Shown one piece after another: positions 45,616 through 57,900 of a stretch of 64,000 nt of DNA. Every line of letters begins with the position of its first letter. The first letter of the stretch is position 1. The DNA is taken from NCBI GenBank assembly GCA_015143295.1, contig CM026568.1:16436607-16500606 (forward strand), given 5' to 3'. A program made the translations under genes and the position numbers. The stretch comes from Tetracentron sinense. Lineage: Eukaryota; Streptophyta; Magnoliopsida; Trochodendrales; Trochodendraceae. The notes beneath the pieces are model-generated. The model saw only the letters and a program-made list of their open reading frames with translations. It was not told the DNA's origin and did no database searches.

Positions 45616-45978
45616 TCATCGGAGTCTTGCAGCCATTGATGTTCTCTTGTGCCCATTTGCAGAACTAGGACCCTGTGACCATGACGATGGCTTGAATCCA
45701 CCAACCAGCAAGTTTGATGCTGCAGCTGCCATAATTTTCCTCCTCTTGGTTTCAAGCTCGAGTCGCTTATTAGTCGGAAAACAAGAACCTGATGACCCAG
45801 GGAAAATTGGGGCAGCATTGATTGCCGCTCTCTTCTCCTTCCTATTCCTATCAAACTTGGAAGAGAACTTCACGCGTGATGCTGTGGTCGCATCTTCTTC
45901 TGTTGTGGGAAGCAGCCGTATTCCAAGGCCTATTTTCCTAGAAGCAGCCTCTTCTTCAATAACCCTTTTCTTTTGATT
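45616..45978 (-). CDS. CCDC130: CCDC130 exon 6 (last)
   Basis: Acceptor TTATTCAG at the right edge. Encodes [17 protein letters not shown] through AARLR and the stop TGA at 45618-45616. The basic, low-complexity tail is typical of the family. Confidence 0.93.
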   Translation of the reverse strand, partial: NQKKRVIEEEAASRKIGLGIRLLPTTEEDATTASRVKFSSKFDRNRKEKRAAINAAPIFPGSSGSCFPTNKRLELETKRRKIMAAAASNLLVGGFKPSSWSQGPSSANGHKRTSMAARLR

Positions 45979-48900
45979 CTGAATAACAGAAAGTTTATAA
46001 AATTAAACTACTGAAAGATAACATGATGCAAACAGAAAAAAAAGGACAGATATGAAAACCAAAGCATCAGCAATAATATACCCTGAGTTGGGCTCGGAGA
46101 GCCTTGTTGAGGGCATAGTCATCTGAATGCCTGGCATCAGATACCCGCTGGAGTCGCACTAGTACAGGTTCCGCTTCTTTCTTCTTCTCCAAATCCTCTT
46201 CTTGATGTTCAAGACGGTAGAATGGATCTGCAAGCTTGCCTCTTACTGAAACATGGAGTCATTCAATGAGGTTAGGAAAGGGTAGACAAAAATTACCACC
46301 CAAGGAATATTATAAGTTCTTCCATGTGAAAACCAACCTTCATCTGCAGGCAGTTCAAAGGTTTCTGCATCCTCAACGTCAAACTCCTCAGTCTTGCGTT
46401 GGGCCCCGCTAATGATAACATACTCGCAATTTTTCGGATCTGTCTGAATAACAATCTCGTGTTTGCAACATGCAGACTTCATGGAAAAGCTCCATATCTG
46501 GAAAGAAAAAAAATGCAGTCATTACTAAACTAGAAAAGTTTCACCAAGAACAAAGGGGAGTAACAATTGCTACTTCACAAATAAGCTCTCCCCCATTGAC
46601 TATGAACATCACATAGTAAAGTAAAATTTAACCAGTTCCTTTCCCTTGTTGGCTACCCACCGGGATTTATCCCGGCTTTCTTGGTTGTGTAATATGAAAG
46701 GATTTACCCGGCCCAAGGGACTTAGTCGGGTGCTCTAAGAGGCCTGGATACCCTCGTTGCAAAAAATATATATATTACCAGTCGAAGTAATCCAAGGAAG
46801 GCCTGGATTTACAAATTAATCAAGATTCCATGTTAGATGGATGTGCTATGAGGTATTAGATAGCAGTAGCAAAAACACAACTGAGACTGATGTATCCATT
46901 GCATTTTACAACCTATTCCACAAATTAACCTAGATAAAATCGGTTGATAAGAACTTAAAAACTGTGCAACAGCTTCAGACAGAAAGTAATAGATTATAAA
47001 TCTAAATTGGCACGATTACTACAACCAAAAGGCATAGGATTTATAATAAAGGAATTGTTTCAACAGCAGCACTTGAAACAGCAAAAAAAATGCCTGAAAA
47101 AATTTATTTATTAAGAAAATAGTACAACCCTGCATGAATGATTCCAATGAACATTAGATACTTGTATCTGAAAACATTCACCATAATCTCTTTGCAATGC
47201 TATGGTAACAAGGTTTTAAAGAACGATTTTGGTTTGCATAACTAGTCTACCTGAAACCTTTACATAACGGTTTTTGCCAAAACATGTAACACACACATCG
47301 TTCTGTAGATACATACTTTCGAAATTTTTTAATTAAAAAAAACTTAAAATTTATGAAAATATGCATTAACAAACATCAATTGTAAAATTTGAGAAATCAT
47401 ATCCAATTAAAAAGTCCCTTTAGGGTCTGTTCTTTTGCCAAGACTTATAAAGCTTGACATTTTACACTTCACCATAGTAGTTGGTAGGAAATTTGAGTCA
47501 TTTTGTCAGGGTTTTTAACAAGATTAGTTCTTACCAACATGACATTTCAAGTCTTACCATTTTTTTTATGGGAATTGAAATCATTCATTTTACTGCATTT
47601 AAAGTCTCACAGGAATTGCAACCCAAGAGATGAAAAGCATTGATACATCTAATTCTCAAAAGAAAATGCATATTGTCAATTGACAAAAATTGCGAAGTGT
47701 CGGACTTTATAAATCTTTGCAAAAGAACGGACCCTGACATTTTTTTCCCCAATAGTGAAAAAATTGTTTGAAATCATTTATTCCTAGCATAAATCTAGAT
47801 TTTCCAAATACTTATAGGGCGTTTGGATTAGATTTTATTAGCTAAAAATCAATTTTGATAAAATAAATTTTGTAAAATAAATTGTCAAGTAATTATTTTT
47901 TCAAATAATAGTGTTTGGGGAATACGAAGTTGAATCTATCATCTTTGTATTTCCCAAACACTATTTTTTGAAAAAGTGTTTATTTGAAAATTAATTTTAC
48001 AAAATCAATTTTATCAAAATTGATTTTTGGCTAATAAAATCCAATCCAAACACCACCTTATAGAGTGATTAAATTTGGATTGGGAGGGGAAAGAAAGTAA
48101 AAAAATTCAAAAAGGAGTCGGAATGAGTTTTTTAAAACCCATTGTATGTAATATAGCATCCAATGTTATATATTAGTCCTTGCGTAGCGTAACGTTGCTT
48201 GGTTCAGGTATTACCGATACCTTTAGGCAACAGCTGTTACACAACGGTTTTGGCGATATTTATTACCATGCATGATAAGCCTTAATTTTCATGAAGTTTC
48301 GGCATACATAACAGATCCTACCGAAACTATTACGTAACACCGAAACTACTACGGTCTGAGCATTTTTTTCTCTCTCTTGGTCGTTTATTAAACAAAGAGT
48401 TCTATTAACTGTCATTTTTAGTATAAACGACTATTTCTAAGTCGTTTTTAGTTTAAATCACTCGTTTCTACTAAAACAACAATTTTGTTTTACTTAAAAA
48501 CTATTTATAATTGTTTTTAGTATAAATGAATCACTCGTTTATACTAAAAACAACAATTTTGTTTTACTTAAAAACTATTTATGATTGTTTTTAGTATAAA
48601 TGACGGTCATTTCTACTGAAAACAAACTTTTTTTTTTTACCATTATGCAATTTTTATGTTTCCGTCAAGGTATCATATAGGTCATTGCCGAAACCGATAT
48701 GAATCGAGCGATATGTATCAGTTTTGATGATTTTATTCCAATAATCACATGGCACATATTGGAACCAATTGGCCCCATGAATCATGGTTTAAAACCCCGA
48801 AAACTCGACTCGACTCGAAAGTTAGCTGGGTTGAGTAACTTGGAAAATTTGAAAAAAATTCGACTCGGTCCAACTCGGAATATATAAGTAATAATTTGAA

Positions 48901-51900
48901 AATTTTGGGTTAAAAGAACTCAAAGTAAACTGGTTTTACAGTCTCAAATCTATATGTAACGACCCGGAATTTTAATATAATAAAATTATGTGTTTACGGG
49001 TCCTTAATGGAGGTTAATTAGTTAATTATTTGTTAAATTAATAAGAAGGGAATTTTGCTCAGGGTTGAAGTGCACCGAGGAAATCTCAGTATCATTTGGC
49101 GAAAATCGCACACAGTGTGCCGGTCGACTGCCGGGACACACCCCTACCGTATCGGTTCCGTCAAGTATCATTTCGCGGGACCGCGGGGCCATTATGTGTG
49201 ATAAAATTGAGAAAAACGGGAAATTTTCATACTTCCATAAATTAAGTGGGACCCAATATTTGTTAGAGATCCTAATAGAAATCCGTGCGGTTGGCACTAA
49301 TGCGTGTCAGTCGGCCGTGGAGACTAATGTCTGTCGTCTCAGCAGTTAGTTATCTCAAACGAAGAAGCGACAACGTGTTTTGTGTCCGAAATCAGAAAAT
49401 TAGTGGGTTTTGCAATTTTCTTCCGGACTAAAGTGGAGCTGTCAAAACTCAGTATTTTTCCCCGAAATTTTTACAGTAGGTGTTGGACTGCCCCAAGTTC
49501 GGTCACCTAAAGTTTCGTCAAAATCGGACTCTATGTAGTAAGGTTTCCGATACCGTAAATACAAAAACAATTCAAAAACTGGTCAAACAGTCAACCGGTC
49601 AAACGAGTTGACGGGTCAACTCCACACCTTAGTGGTCATGTGGTTTTGCACATGAACCCAGCTCATTTCTTATATAAGGAGGGTTAAAACCCTCATTACC
49701 TCAAAAATTCTGCAGAGTATGCTGCCCCAACCATTTTAGAGAGAGAAAGTGAGGAGAGAGAAAGGAAGAGAGAGAAAGAGGAGAGAGAAAGGGAAAGGGA
49801 GGTCCCCTTAGGGTTTTTCGACGTCCCCGACGCGTTGGCGGCGTCTGATTTTCTCTCCGGCGTCTCGTTTTGCGTGTAGAGAGAGAAAGAGAAAAAGGTA
49901 GAGAGAGAGTTGAGAGAGAAAGTTGCATGCGCTCTACCTTGGGGTTGATCATCCTTCCGAGCGCGTTGGCGGTGTCCGTTTCGACTCTAGTCGCCTCGAA
50001 ACGCGTGAAACAAGTAAAACCCCTATCTTTTCTTCTCATTTTCCACTTATTTTGTTATATTATTTCATGTGATGTATATGTATGTCTTTTAACATGAATG
50101 AAAAAGGGGCGGAGACCCCTATGTGATGTTGTGATTTTATGTGGTCCCTCAGGTAACCCAGATCGGGTCCCGGGTAAATTGTATCGCCACCCTAGGGTGA
50201 CGAAAAGTTGTTTTGCATGTCTTGTAAGGCTATGGAGACATCCATTAGTTTGGAAACGCTCCCTAACGGGACGGTGTGTTACCGGAGTTGGTTCACGGGC
50301 GCGAGGCCCAAGTATTTCAGTTAATCAAGCGAGGCTTGGGTTAACTGGGGTTAACCTGTGGTTAGAAAATCTAACCAGGGTTAAGTATAGTCCGTGGTTC
50401 TTCTTTGACTAGGTCAGGAGAGACGGTGCCCAGTAAGGCTCGGGGTTCCTCCGTGACTGATAGTCGGGAGATGTCGGTCTGTTTGTCTAGGTCGTCCGTG
50501 GTGCCTCTTGGACTAGGTCAGGAGTGGCGGTGTCCTGCATGGCCCGTGGTTCCTCCGTGACTGGTAGTCAGGAGATGTCGGAGTCCTAGGGAGTTTAAAG
50601 TGGCTAAACATCAGATAGTGTATAGTCCGGGGTTCCTCTCTGGGTGGGTTAGAAGATGTCGGCACCGTGTCTATCGTGGTCCCTTCTTGGTGGAACGTCA
50701 GGAGATGTCGGCATTGGTATAGATGTCGGGGTTCCTCCGTAGACTAGCCAGAAGATGACGGTAGGCAGGTTGGTCGGGGTTCCTTCATAACTGATACCCA
50801 GGGCGATGGCGGCGAATACACGGTAGATGTGGCCAATCAATTGAATGAAAAAATGTTCTTATTGGGTGAATGCCCATGTTGTGTGTGTAAGCTTTGGATA
50901 CGAAGTGGTCTGAGTTGGTATACTCAGAGTTGGTGTATTTGTTTGAGTTGGTGGACTCATAGTTCGGTATGGAATCATCGGATTCCAGGTGAGTTGGGTT
51001 GGTATACCCAAGGTTTTGTCATGTTCGGGTGAAAGCCGGAACAGCGTGTGTGAGTCTAAATGACTCAATGTATTATGGTTATGATTTAGAGACTTTAAGC
51101 TAAACATTTGTGGGCTGTGGCCAATTAATAGAGTCTTAGGACTCGAAATGAAACATGATTAATGATCGAAACGACAATTTGGTAATATAATACATTCATA
51201 ACTGAACCTCATAATTAGAAAGTAATGTGAGGTCGGGAACCTCTGTTAGGGTGACGTAACCCTAAGTGACCTTGGGTCACAATTTATTATATACTGTTCT
51301 ATTTTACTGTAACATGCAAATTAAACTGCTTATTATATCATTATTGATGCGTGTTATTATGTGGAAAATAGTTTAGAAGGATTGTGGTTTTATTGGGCTT
51401 CATAGCTCACTGACTTTTTGTGTCAGCAGATCTTGGAGCTGCTGACCAGTAAGTGAAAAATCTATCTGGATATTTTGGAAGCTTGTACAAGTTGTACCTG
51501 GCGTGATAGAGACGCCTACTTTTGTAAAACAAACTTGATGTAAATAATACAGGTATATGGTTTGTATGATGGCTATTGTGATGACAGGTATTATTTGCTT
51601 TTTGGGAACATGTGATAAATGTTTAAATTTCCCGCATTTTTGCGGGTAAAGTCTTCCGCTTGCATGATTTGACGAACGGACGCGTGTCTCGGAACTTGAT
51701 TCCCTAGGCACGGGTTCGGGGCGTCACAATTGTTATCAGAGCCAATAGCAATAACCATCACACAAATCATACTTGAGCATAATACACCTAGGAACCGTTG
51801 GATAGGCGATCCCTTAGAGATTTATTTGATATTCCTAGTTGAGTGATTGTTGTACATGTCATGTTTCGAAATCAGACATTGATTTGGAATATGTACATGT

Positions 51901-54900
51901 GCAGGAATGGCAAGGACGCACCGAATTCCCACAAAGAAGGAGATAGCTCTGTTTGAATGGGCAGTGACTATGCAGAGAAGACGTCACGCCGGATGGTCGT
52001 GTTACCGCACTACACACCTAAAGGCGGTAAAACCACTCCGTAAGGGATTGACCGCACAAGCAATGCGCGAATCCCTAAGAAAGAGCGAGATTGATTGGAT
52101 TTTGAGAGATGCTAGACCTGAGACAGAGGATCAGGCACCGCAGGAGGGTAGTGTAGCAGTCTCACCGATAGAGGTTGAGACTTACGAAGTATAGGATCAT
52201 GGTGGAGGAGCGTGGTGCATCTATATTGTTTTGGCGTTTTGGAATATAATAGATGCCCTACTCGATCTTTCCATCATTAGATCACTTTTTGTATGTGTAC
52301 AGCTACATGATGTTTTGTATACGCTGGTGTACTATATACTGTACAGTGTTGCTTTGTATATATTAAAGATGAAGTGAATGAAATGTCTCTTTTTGGATAT
52401 CGAATTCTAAGTGCATTTCAGTTTCATTTTATTATTAAAAGTTCGTTACTTTATAATTATAAGTGAATCATGCCACCTCGACGAGCACCCGAAAATACCT
52501 TGGCTGGGGCATTCAAGGCTATTACAGCCCTAGCCAACCTAATTCAGCAACAACAGGCCCAGAATATGAATGGAAATGGGAATGGTAGTCGTATCTCCAT
52601 TGCTACCATGCCAGAGCATGGGAATGTGACTCGATTGGAAAAGTTTAAAAGGCTTGGACCCTCAGCCTTTTCGGGCACGACTGATCCGCTGAAGGCGGAG
52701 AACTGGATCAGAAGTCTGGAAAAAGTTTTTAGGGCTATGTCTTTGCCAGAAAATGACAAGCCCGAGTTTGCTATCTTTCTACTTGAAGGAGAAGCGGAAC
52801 ATTGGTGGACCACAGTGGAAAGGACAGTTCCACCGCATCAGAAGCCCGTGACTTGGGCAAGATTTACTGGCGCTATTTTTCAGCGTCGATGAAAAAGAGG
52901 AAAGAGATGGAGTTTCTTCAGCTGACCCAAGGAAACATGTCGGTGAGCGAATATGAACAAAAGTTTAATCAACTCTCGAGGTTCGCTGCGAGATTTGTCG
53001 AGGATGAGCAGTGGAGGGTTGAGAAATTTGAAGAAGGATTGAAGCCGGCTATCAAAGGGAAATTGGCAGCTCAACGATTTACCTCCTTCTCAGAGATATT
53101 AGATAGAGCACTTAGAGTAGAGCGAGTGCATGAAGAACTGGCACAGTCTAGTGCTGGCAAAGGCAAAGGGACAGTTGGGAAGCCCTGGATAAAGGAGAAT
53201 AACCGGCAGTTTACTGGGAAAAGAAAGTTCGAGGACATGAAAAACCAAGGGTCTACAGGAAGATTGGGGCTTAAGTGCGAGAAATGTGGTCAGGGTCATT
53301 TGACCAAGGACTGTAGAGCGAAGGTTTGCGTTCAGTGCGGAAAGCCTGGACACTTCAAGAAGGATTGCCCTAAGGCTCAACCACTAGCGTTGGAAGGCGG
53401 AAAAGGAAGAGTGTTTGCAATTACCCAAGATGAGGCACAGCAGACCAAAGGTGTCATCGAAGGTAAACTTTTAGTATTTCAAGTACCTGCTTATGCTTTG
53501 ATTGACACTGGTGCTACACATTCGTTTGTCTCTACTCGTTTTACTAAACACATAAGTTACAAGCCTGATACACTCAAAAGCATGATGTCTGTATCTACAC
53601 CATCAGGGAAAGTTCTGTGCACAAAAACAGTCTATGATAGGTGTCCCATACTTGTCAATAGTGTACGGATGTTAGTAGATCTGATCGTGTTAGACATGAA
53701 GGATTATGATGTTATCCTAGGGATGGATTGGTTGGCTAATTACCATGCAGTGGTAGATTGTAATGCCAAGAAAGTGATATTTCGAATTCCAGACATCCCA
53801 GAGTTCGAAATGCAGGGGATTATCCGAGGTCAAGCACCCAAGCTAATATCCACAATTAAAGCATGTCACCTTCTAGACAAGGGGTGTACTGGGCATTTAG
53901 CTGCAGTGGTGGTCGATAAAGATGAAGATGACACTTTAGGGAATACCCCGGTGGTCAGAGAGTTTCGAGATGTGTTTCCTGATGAATTACCAGGACTCCC
54001 TCCTACTAGAGAAATCGATTTTACAATCGATGTTACTCCGGGTGTAGACTCGATATCTAAAACACCGTATCGGATGGCTCCGGCTGAGTTGCAAGAACTG
54101 AAGATTCAATTGCAAGACCTATTAGATAAGGGCTTGATCCGTCCTAGTGTTTCACCATAGGGAGCACCGGTGTTATTTGTCCGAAAGAAAGACGGGAGTC
54201 TGCGTCTGTGTATAGATTATCGTCTGCTGAATCAAGCGACGATCAAAAATAAGTATCCTCTCCCCAGGATCGATGATCTATTTGATCAGTTGCAAGGCGC
54301 CCAAGTGTTTTCCAAGATTGATTTACGGTCCGGCTATCACCAATTGAGGGTCAAAGAAGAAGATATTCAAAAGACAGCATTCCGAACTCGGTATGGTCAC
54401 TACGAGTTCTTGGTGATGCCTTTTGGACTGACAAATGCACCTGTGGCCTTTATGGAGTTGATGAATCGTCTTTTCAGGCCGTACTTGGATCAGTTTATTG
54501 TGGTATTTATTGATGATATCTTGGTGTACTCACCTAGTCATGAGAAGCATGCTGAGCACTTGAGGATTACGCTACAAACATTAAGAGATAATCAGCTGTA
54601 TGCTAAGTTCTCCAAGTGCGAGTTTTGGATGGAAGAAGTAGCCTTTCTTGGACATATTGTGTCAAGAAATGGAATATCTGTTGATCCTTCCAAGATTCAG
54701 GCAGTAACCGATTGGGCAAGGCCATCCACTGTTACTGAAGTTCGAAGTTTTCTGGGATTGGCTGGGTACTACCGCAGATTTGTAGAAGGTTTCTCGAAGA
54801 TAGCAGCTCCATTAACGGAATTGACCAAGAAAGATGTGAAGTTCGAATGGACGGCATCTCGGGAGCGAAGCTTTCAAGAATTAAAGAAGAGATTAACAAC

Positions 54901-57900
54901 CGCTCCAGTATTGACAACTCCCTCAGGATCTGGAGGATTTGAGGTGTATTGCGATGCTTCCAGTAAGAGACTCGGTTGTGTCTTAATGCAAAACAAAAAG
55001 GTCATTGCTTATGGTTCGAGACAACTCAAGATTCATGAACGGAATTATCCCACGCATGACCTGGAGTTAGCTGCGGTAGTATTCGCACTAAAAATTTGGA
55101 GACATTATCTTTATGGAGAGAAGTTGGTGATCTATAGTGATCACAAGAGTTTAAAGTATCTATTCTCCCAAAAGGAACTCAATATACGACAACGTAGATG
55201 GATGGAATTCTTGAAGGATTATGATTATGTAATCCAGTATCATCCTGGTAAGGGTAACGTGGTTGCTGATGCCCTGAGTAGAAAGACAGTTGGATCTGTA
55301 GCATATATGAGGGCCGAGCGATGGAAGATGATCGTAGAATTCAAGAGTTGGAATCTGAGTCTAGGAGTCCAGTGTAATAGTGCCAAGTTGGCTAGTATTC
55401 AGGCCAAGCCAGTGTTATTACAAAAGATTCAAGAAGCACAGTTGGAAGATCAGGAGATCAAAGTTATCAGAGATAAGATTCTTCAAGGAAAAATGGGTGA
55501 TTTTGAAGAATCTGAAGATGGAAGACTTCGATTCAAAGGTCGAATCTGTGTGCCTAGAAATCCTGAGTTGAAGAATGAACTGCTCAATGAGGCACATCGA
55601 TCTCGTTTTGCGGTGCACCCCGGAAGTACAAAGATGTATCAGGATATGAAGAATAACTACTGGTGGAACGGCATGAAGAGAGAAATTGCAGAGTATGTAT
55701 CTCGATGCCTTGTTTGTCAGCAAGTCAAGGCAGAACATCAGAAACCACCTGGATTGTTAAATTCATTGCCTATTCCCGAGTGGAAATGGGAGCACATTAC
55801 GATGGATTTTGTGGTGGGGTTACCAAAAACAAGGAGTGGACATGATGCCGTTTGGGTGATAGTTGATCGATTGACAAAGTCGGCTCACTTTCTTGCTATA
55901 AAGGATACCATAACCTTGGAAAATTTATCAAAGTTGTACATCAAGGAGATTGTGAAGCTGCATGGTGTGCCGGTATCTATTGTGTCAGATCGCGATCCGC
56001 GATTTACTTCCCGATTCTGGAGGAGCTTGCAAGAAGCTTTAGGTACGCAGCTAAACATGAGAACAGCTTATCATCCGCAAACCGATGGACAGTCTGAGCG
56101 CACAATACAAACTCTAGAAGATATGATGCGCACTTGCAGTCTGGACTTTCAAGGAAACTGGGATGATCACTTGCCATTGATCGAGTTTGCATATAATAAC
56201 AGTTATCAGGCAAGTATTCAAATGGCTCCTTACGAGGCCTTGTATGGCAGGAGTTGTCGGTCACCAGTATGTTGGACTGAAGTAGGGGAGCGTAAGCTAC
56301 TGGGACCTGAGTTGGTACAAGAAACAACAAAGAAGATCGAGTTGATTCGATCGAGGTTATTATCTGCACAAAGTCGACAGAAAAGCTATGCAGATGGAAA
56401 GCGCCGGGACTTAGAGTTTCAAGTCGGCGACCATGTCTTCTTGAAAATCTCTCCATCAAAAGGTATTGTACGATTCGGAAAGCGGGGAAAGTTAAGTCCG
56501 CGATTCATTGGACCTTTTGAGATTTTGGCTAAAATAGGAGGTGTAGCCTACCGTTTGGCGTTACCACCAGAGCTGGCAAGGGTTCACAATGTATTCCACA
56601 TATCCATGTTGAGAAAATATGTACATGATCCCTCGCACGTGATACGATATGAACCAATTCAAGTCAGAGATGACTTAACTTTTGAAGAAAAGCCAGTGAT
56701 AATTTTGTTCCGCAAGGAACAGGTGTTACGAAACAAAACGATTAAGCTACTTAAAGTTTTATGGGAACACCATAGCATAGAGGAAGCCACATGGGAACTT
56801 GAAGATGTCATTAGAAGCAATCATCCTCAGTTATTTGATGACTAGTGTATATATAAATTTCGAGGAAGAAATTTTTGTAAGGAGGGGAGATTGTAACGAC
56901 CCGGAATTTTAATATAATAAAATTATGTGTTTATGGGTCCTTAATGGAGGTTAATTAGTTAATTATTTGTTAAATTAATAAGAAGGGGATTTTACTCAGG
57001 GTTGAAGTGCACCGAGGAAATCTCAGTATCATTTGGCGAAAATCGCACACAGTGTGCCGGTCGACTGCCGGGACACACCCCTACCGTATCGGTTCCGTCA
57101 AGTATCATTTCGCGGGACCGCAGGGCCATTATGTGTGATAAAATTGAGAAAAACGGGAAATTTTCATACTTCCATAAATTAAGTGGGACCCAATATTTGT
57201 TAGAGATCCTAATAGAAATCCGTGCGGTTGGCACTAATGCGTGTCAGTCGGCCGTGGAGACTAATGTCTGTCGTCTCGGCAGTTAGTTATCTCAAACGAA
57301 GAAGCGACAACGTGTTTTGTATCCGAAATCAGAAAATTAGTGGGTTTTGCAATTTTCTTCCGGACTAAAGTGCAGCTGTCAAAACTCAGTATTTTTCCCC
57401 GAAATTTTTACAGTAGGTGTCGGACTGCCCCAAGTTCGGTCACCTAAAGTTTCGTCAAAATCGGACTCTATGTAGTAAGGTTTCCGATACCGTAAATACA
57501 AAAACAATTCAAAAACTGGTCAAACAGTCAACCGGTCAAACGAGTTGACGGGTCAACTCCACACCTTACTGGTCATGTGGTTTTGCACATGAACCCAGCT
57601 CATTTCTTATATAAGGAGGGTTAAAACCCTCATTACCTCAAAAATTCTGCAGAGAGTATGCTGCCCCAACCATTTTAGAGAGAGAAAGTGAGGAGAGAGA
57701 AAGGAAGAGAGAGAAAGAGGAGAGAGAAAGGGAAAGGGAGGTCCCCTTAGGGTTTTTCGACGTCCCCGACGCGTTGGCGGCGTCTGATTTTCTCTCCGGC
57801 GTCTCGTTTTGCGTGTAGAGAGAGAAAGAGAAAAAGGTAGAGAGAGAGTTGAGAGAGAAAGTTGCATGCGCTCTACCTTGGGGTTGATCATCCTTCCGAG

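Noticed and set aside
45536-45976. Open frame of 146 codons on the plus strand
   Set aside because: It is the opposite-strand shadow of CCDC130 exon 6, whose minus-strand product has clear family motifs.
49701-50097. Open frames in the GA-rich leader, repeated at 57607-58036
   Set aside because: Low-complexity LTR sequence; present twice because the LTRs are copies.
50098-51711. Several LTR frames of 63-104 codons that are identical in both LTRs
   Set aside because: Identity reflects the recent copying of the LTRs, not selection; no domain recognised.
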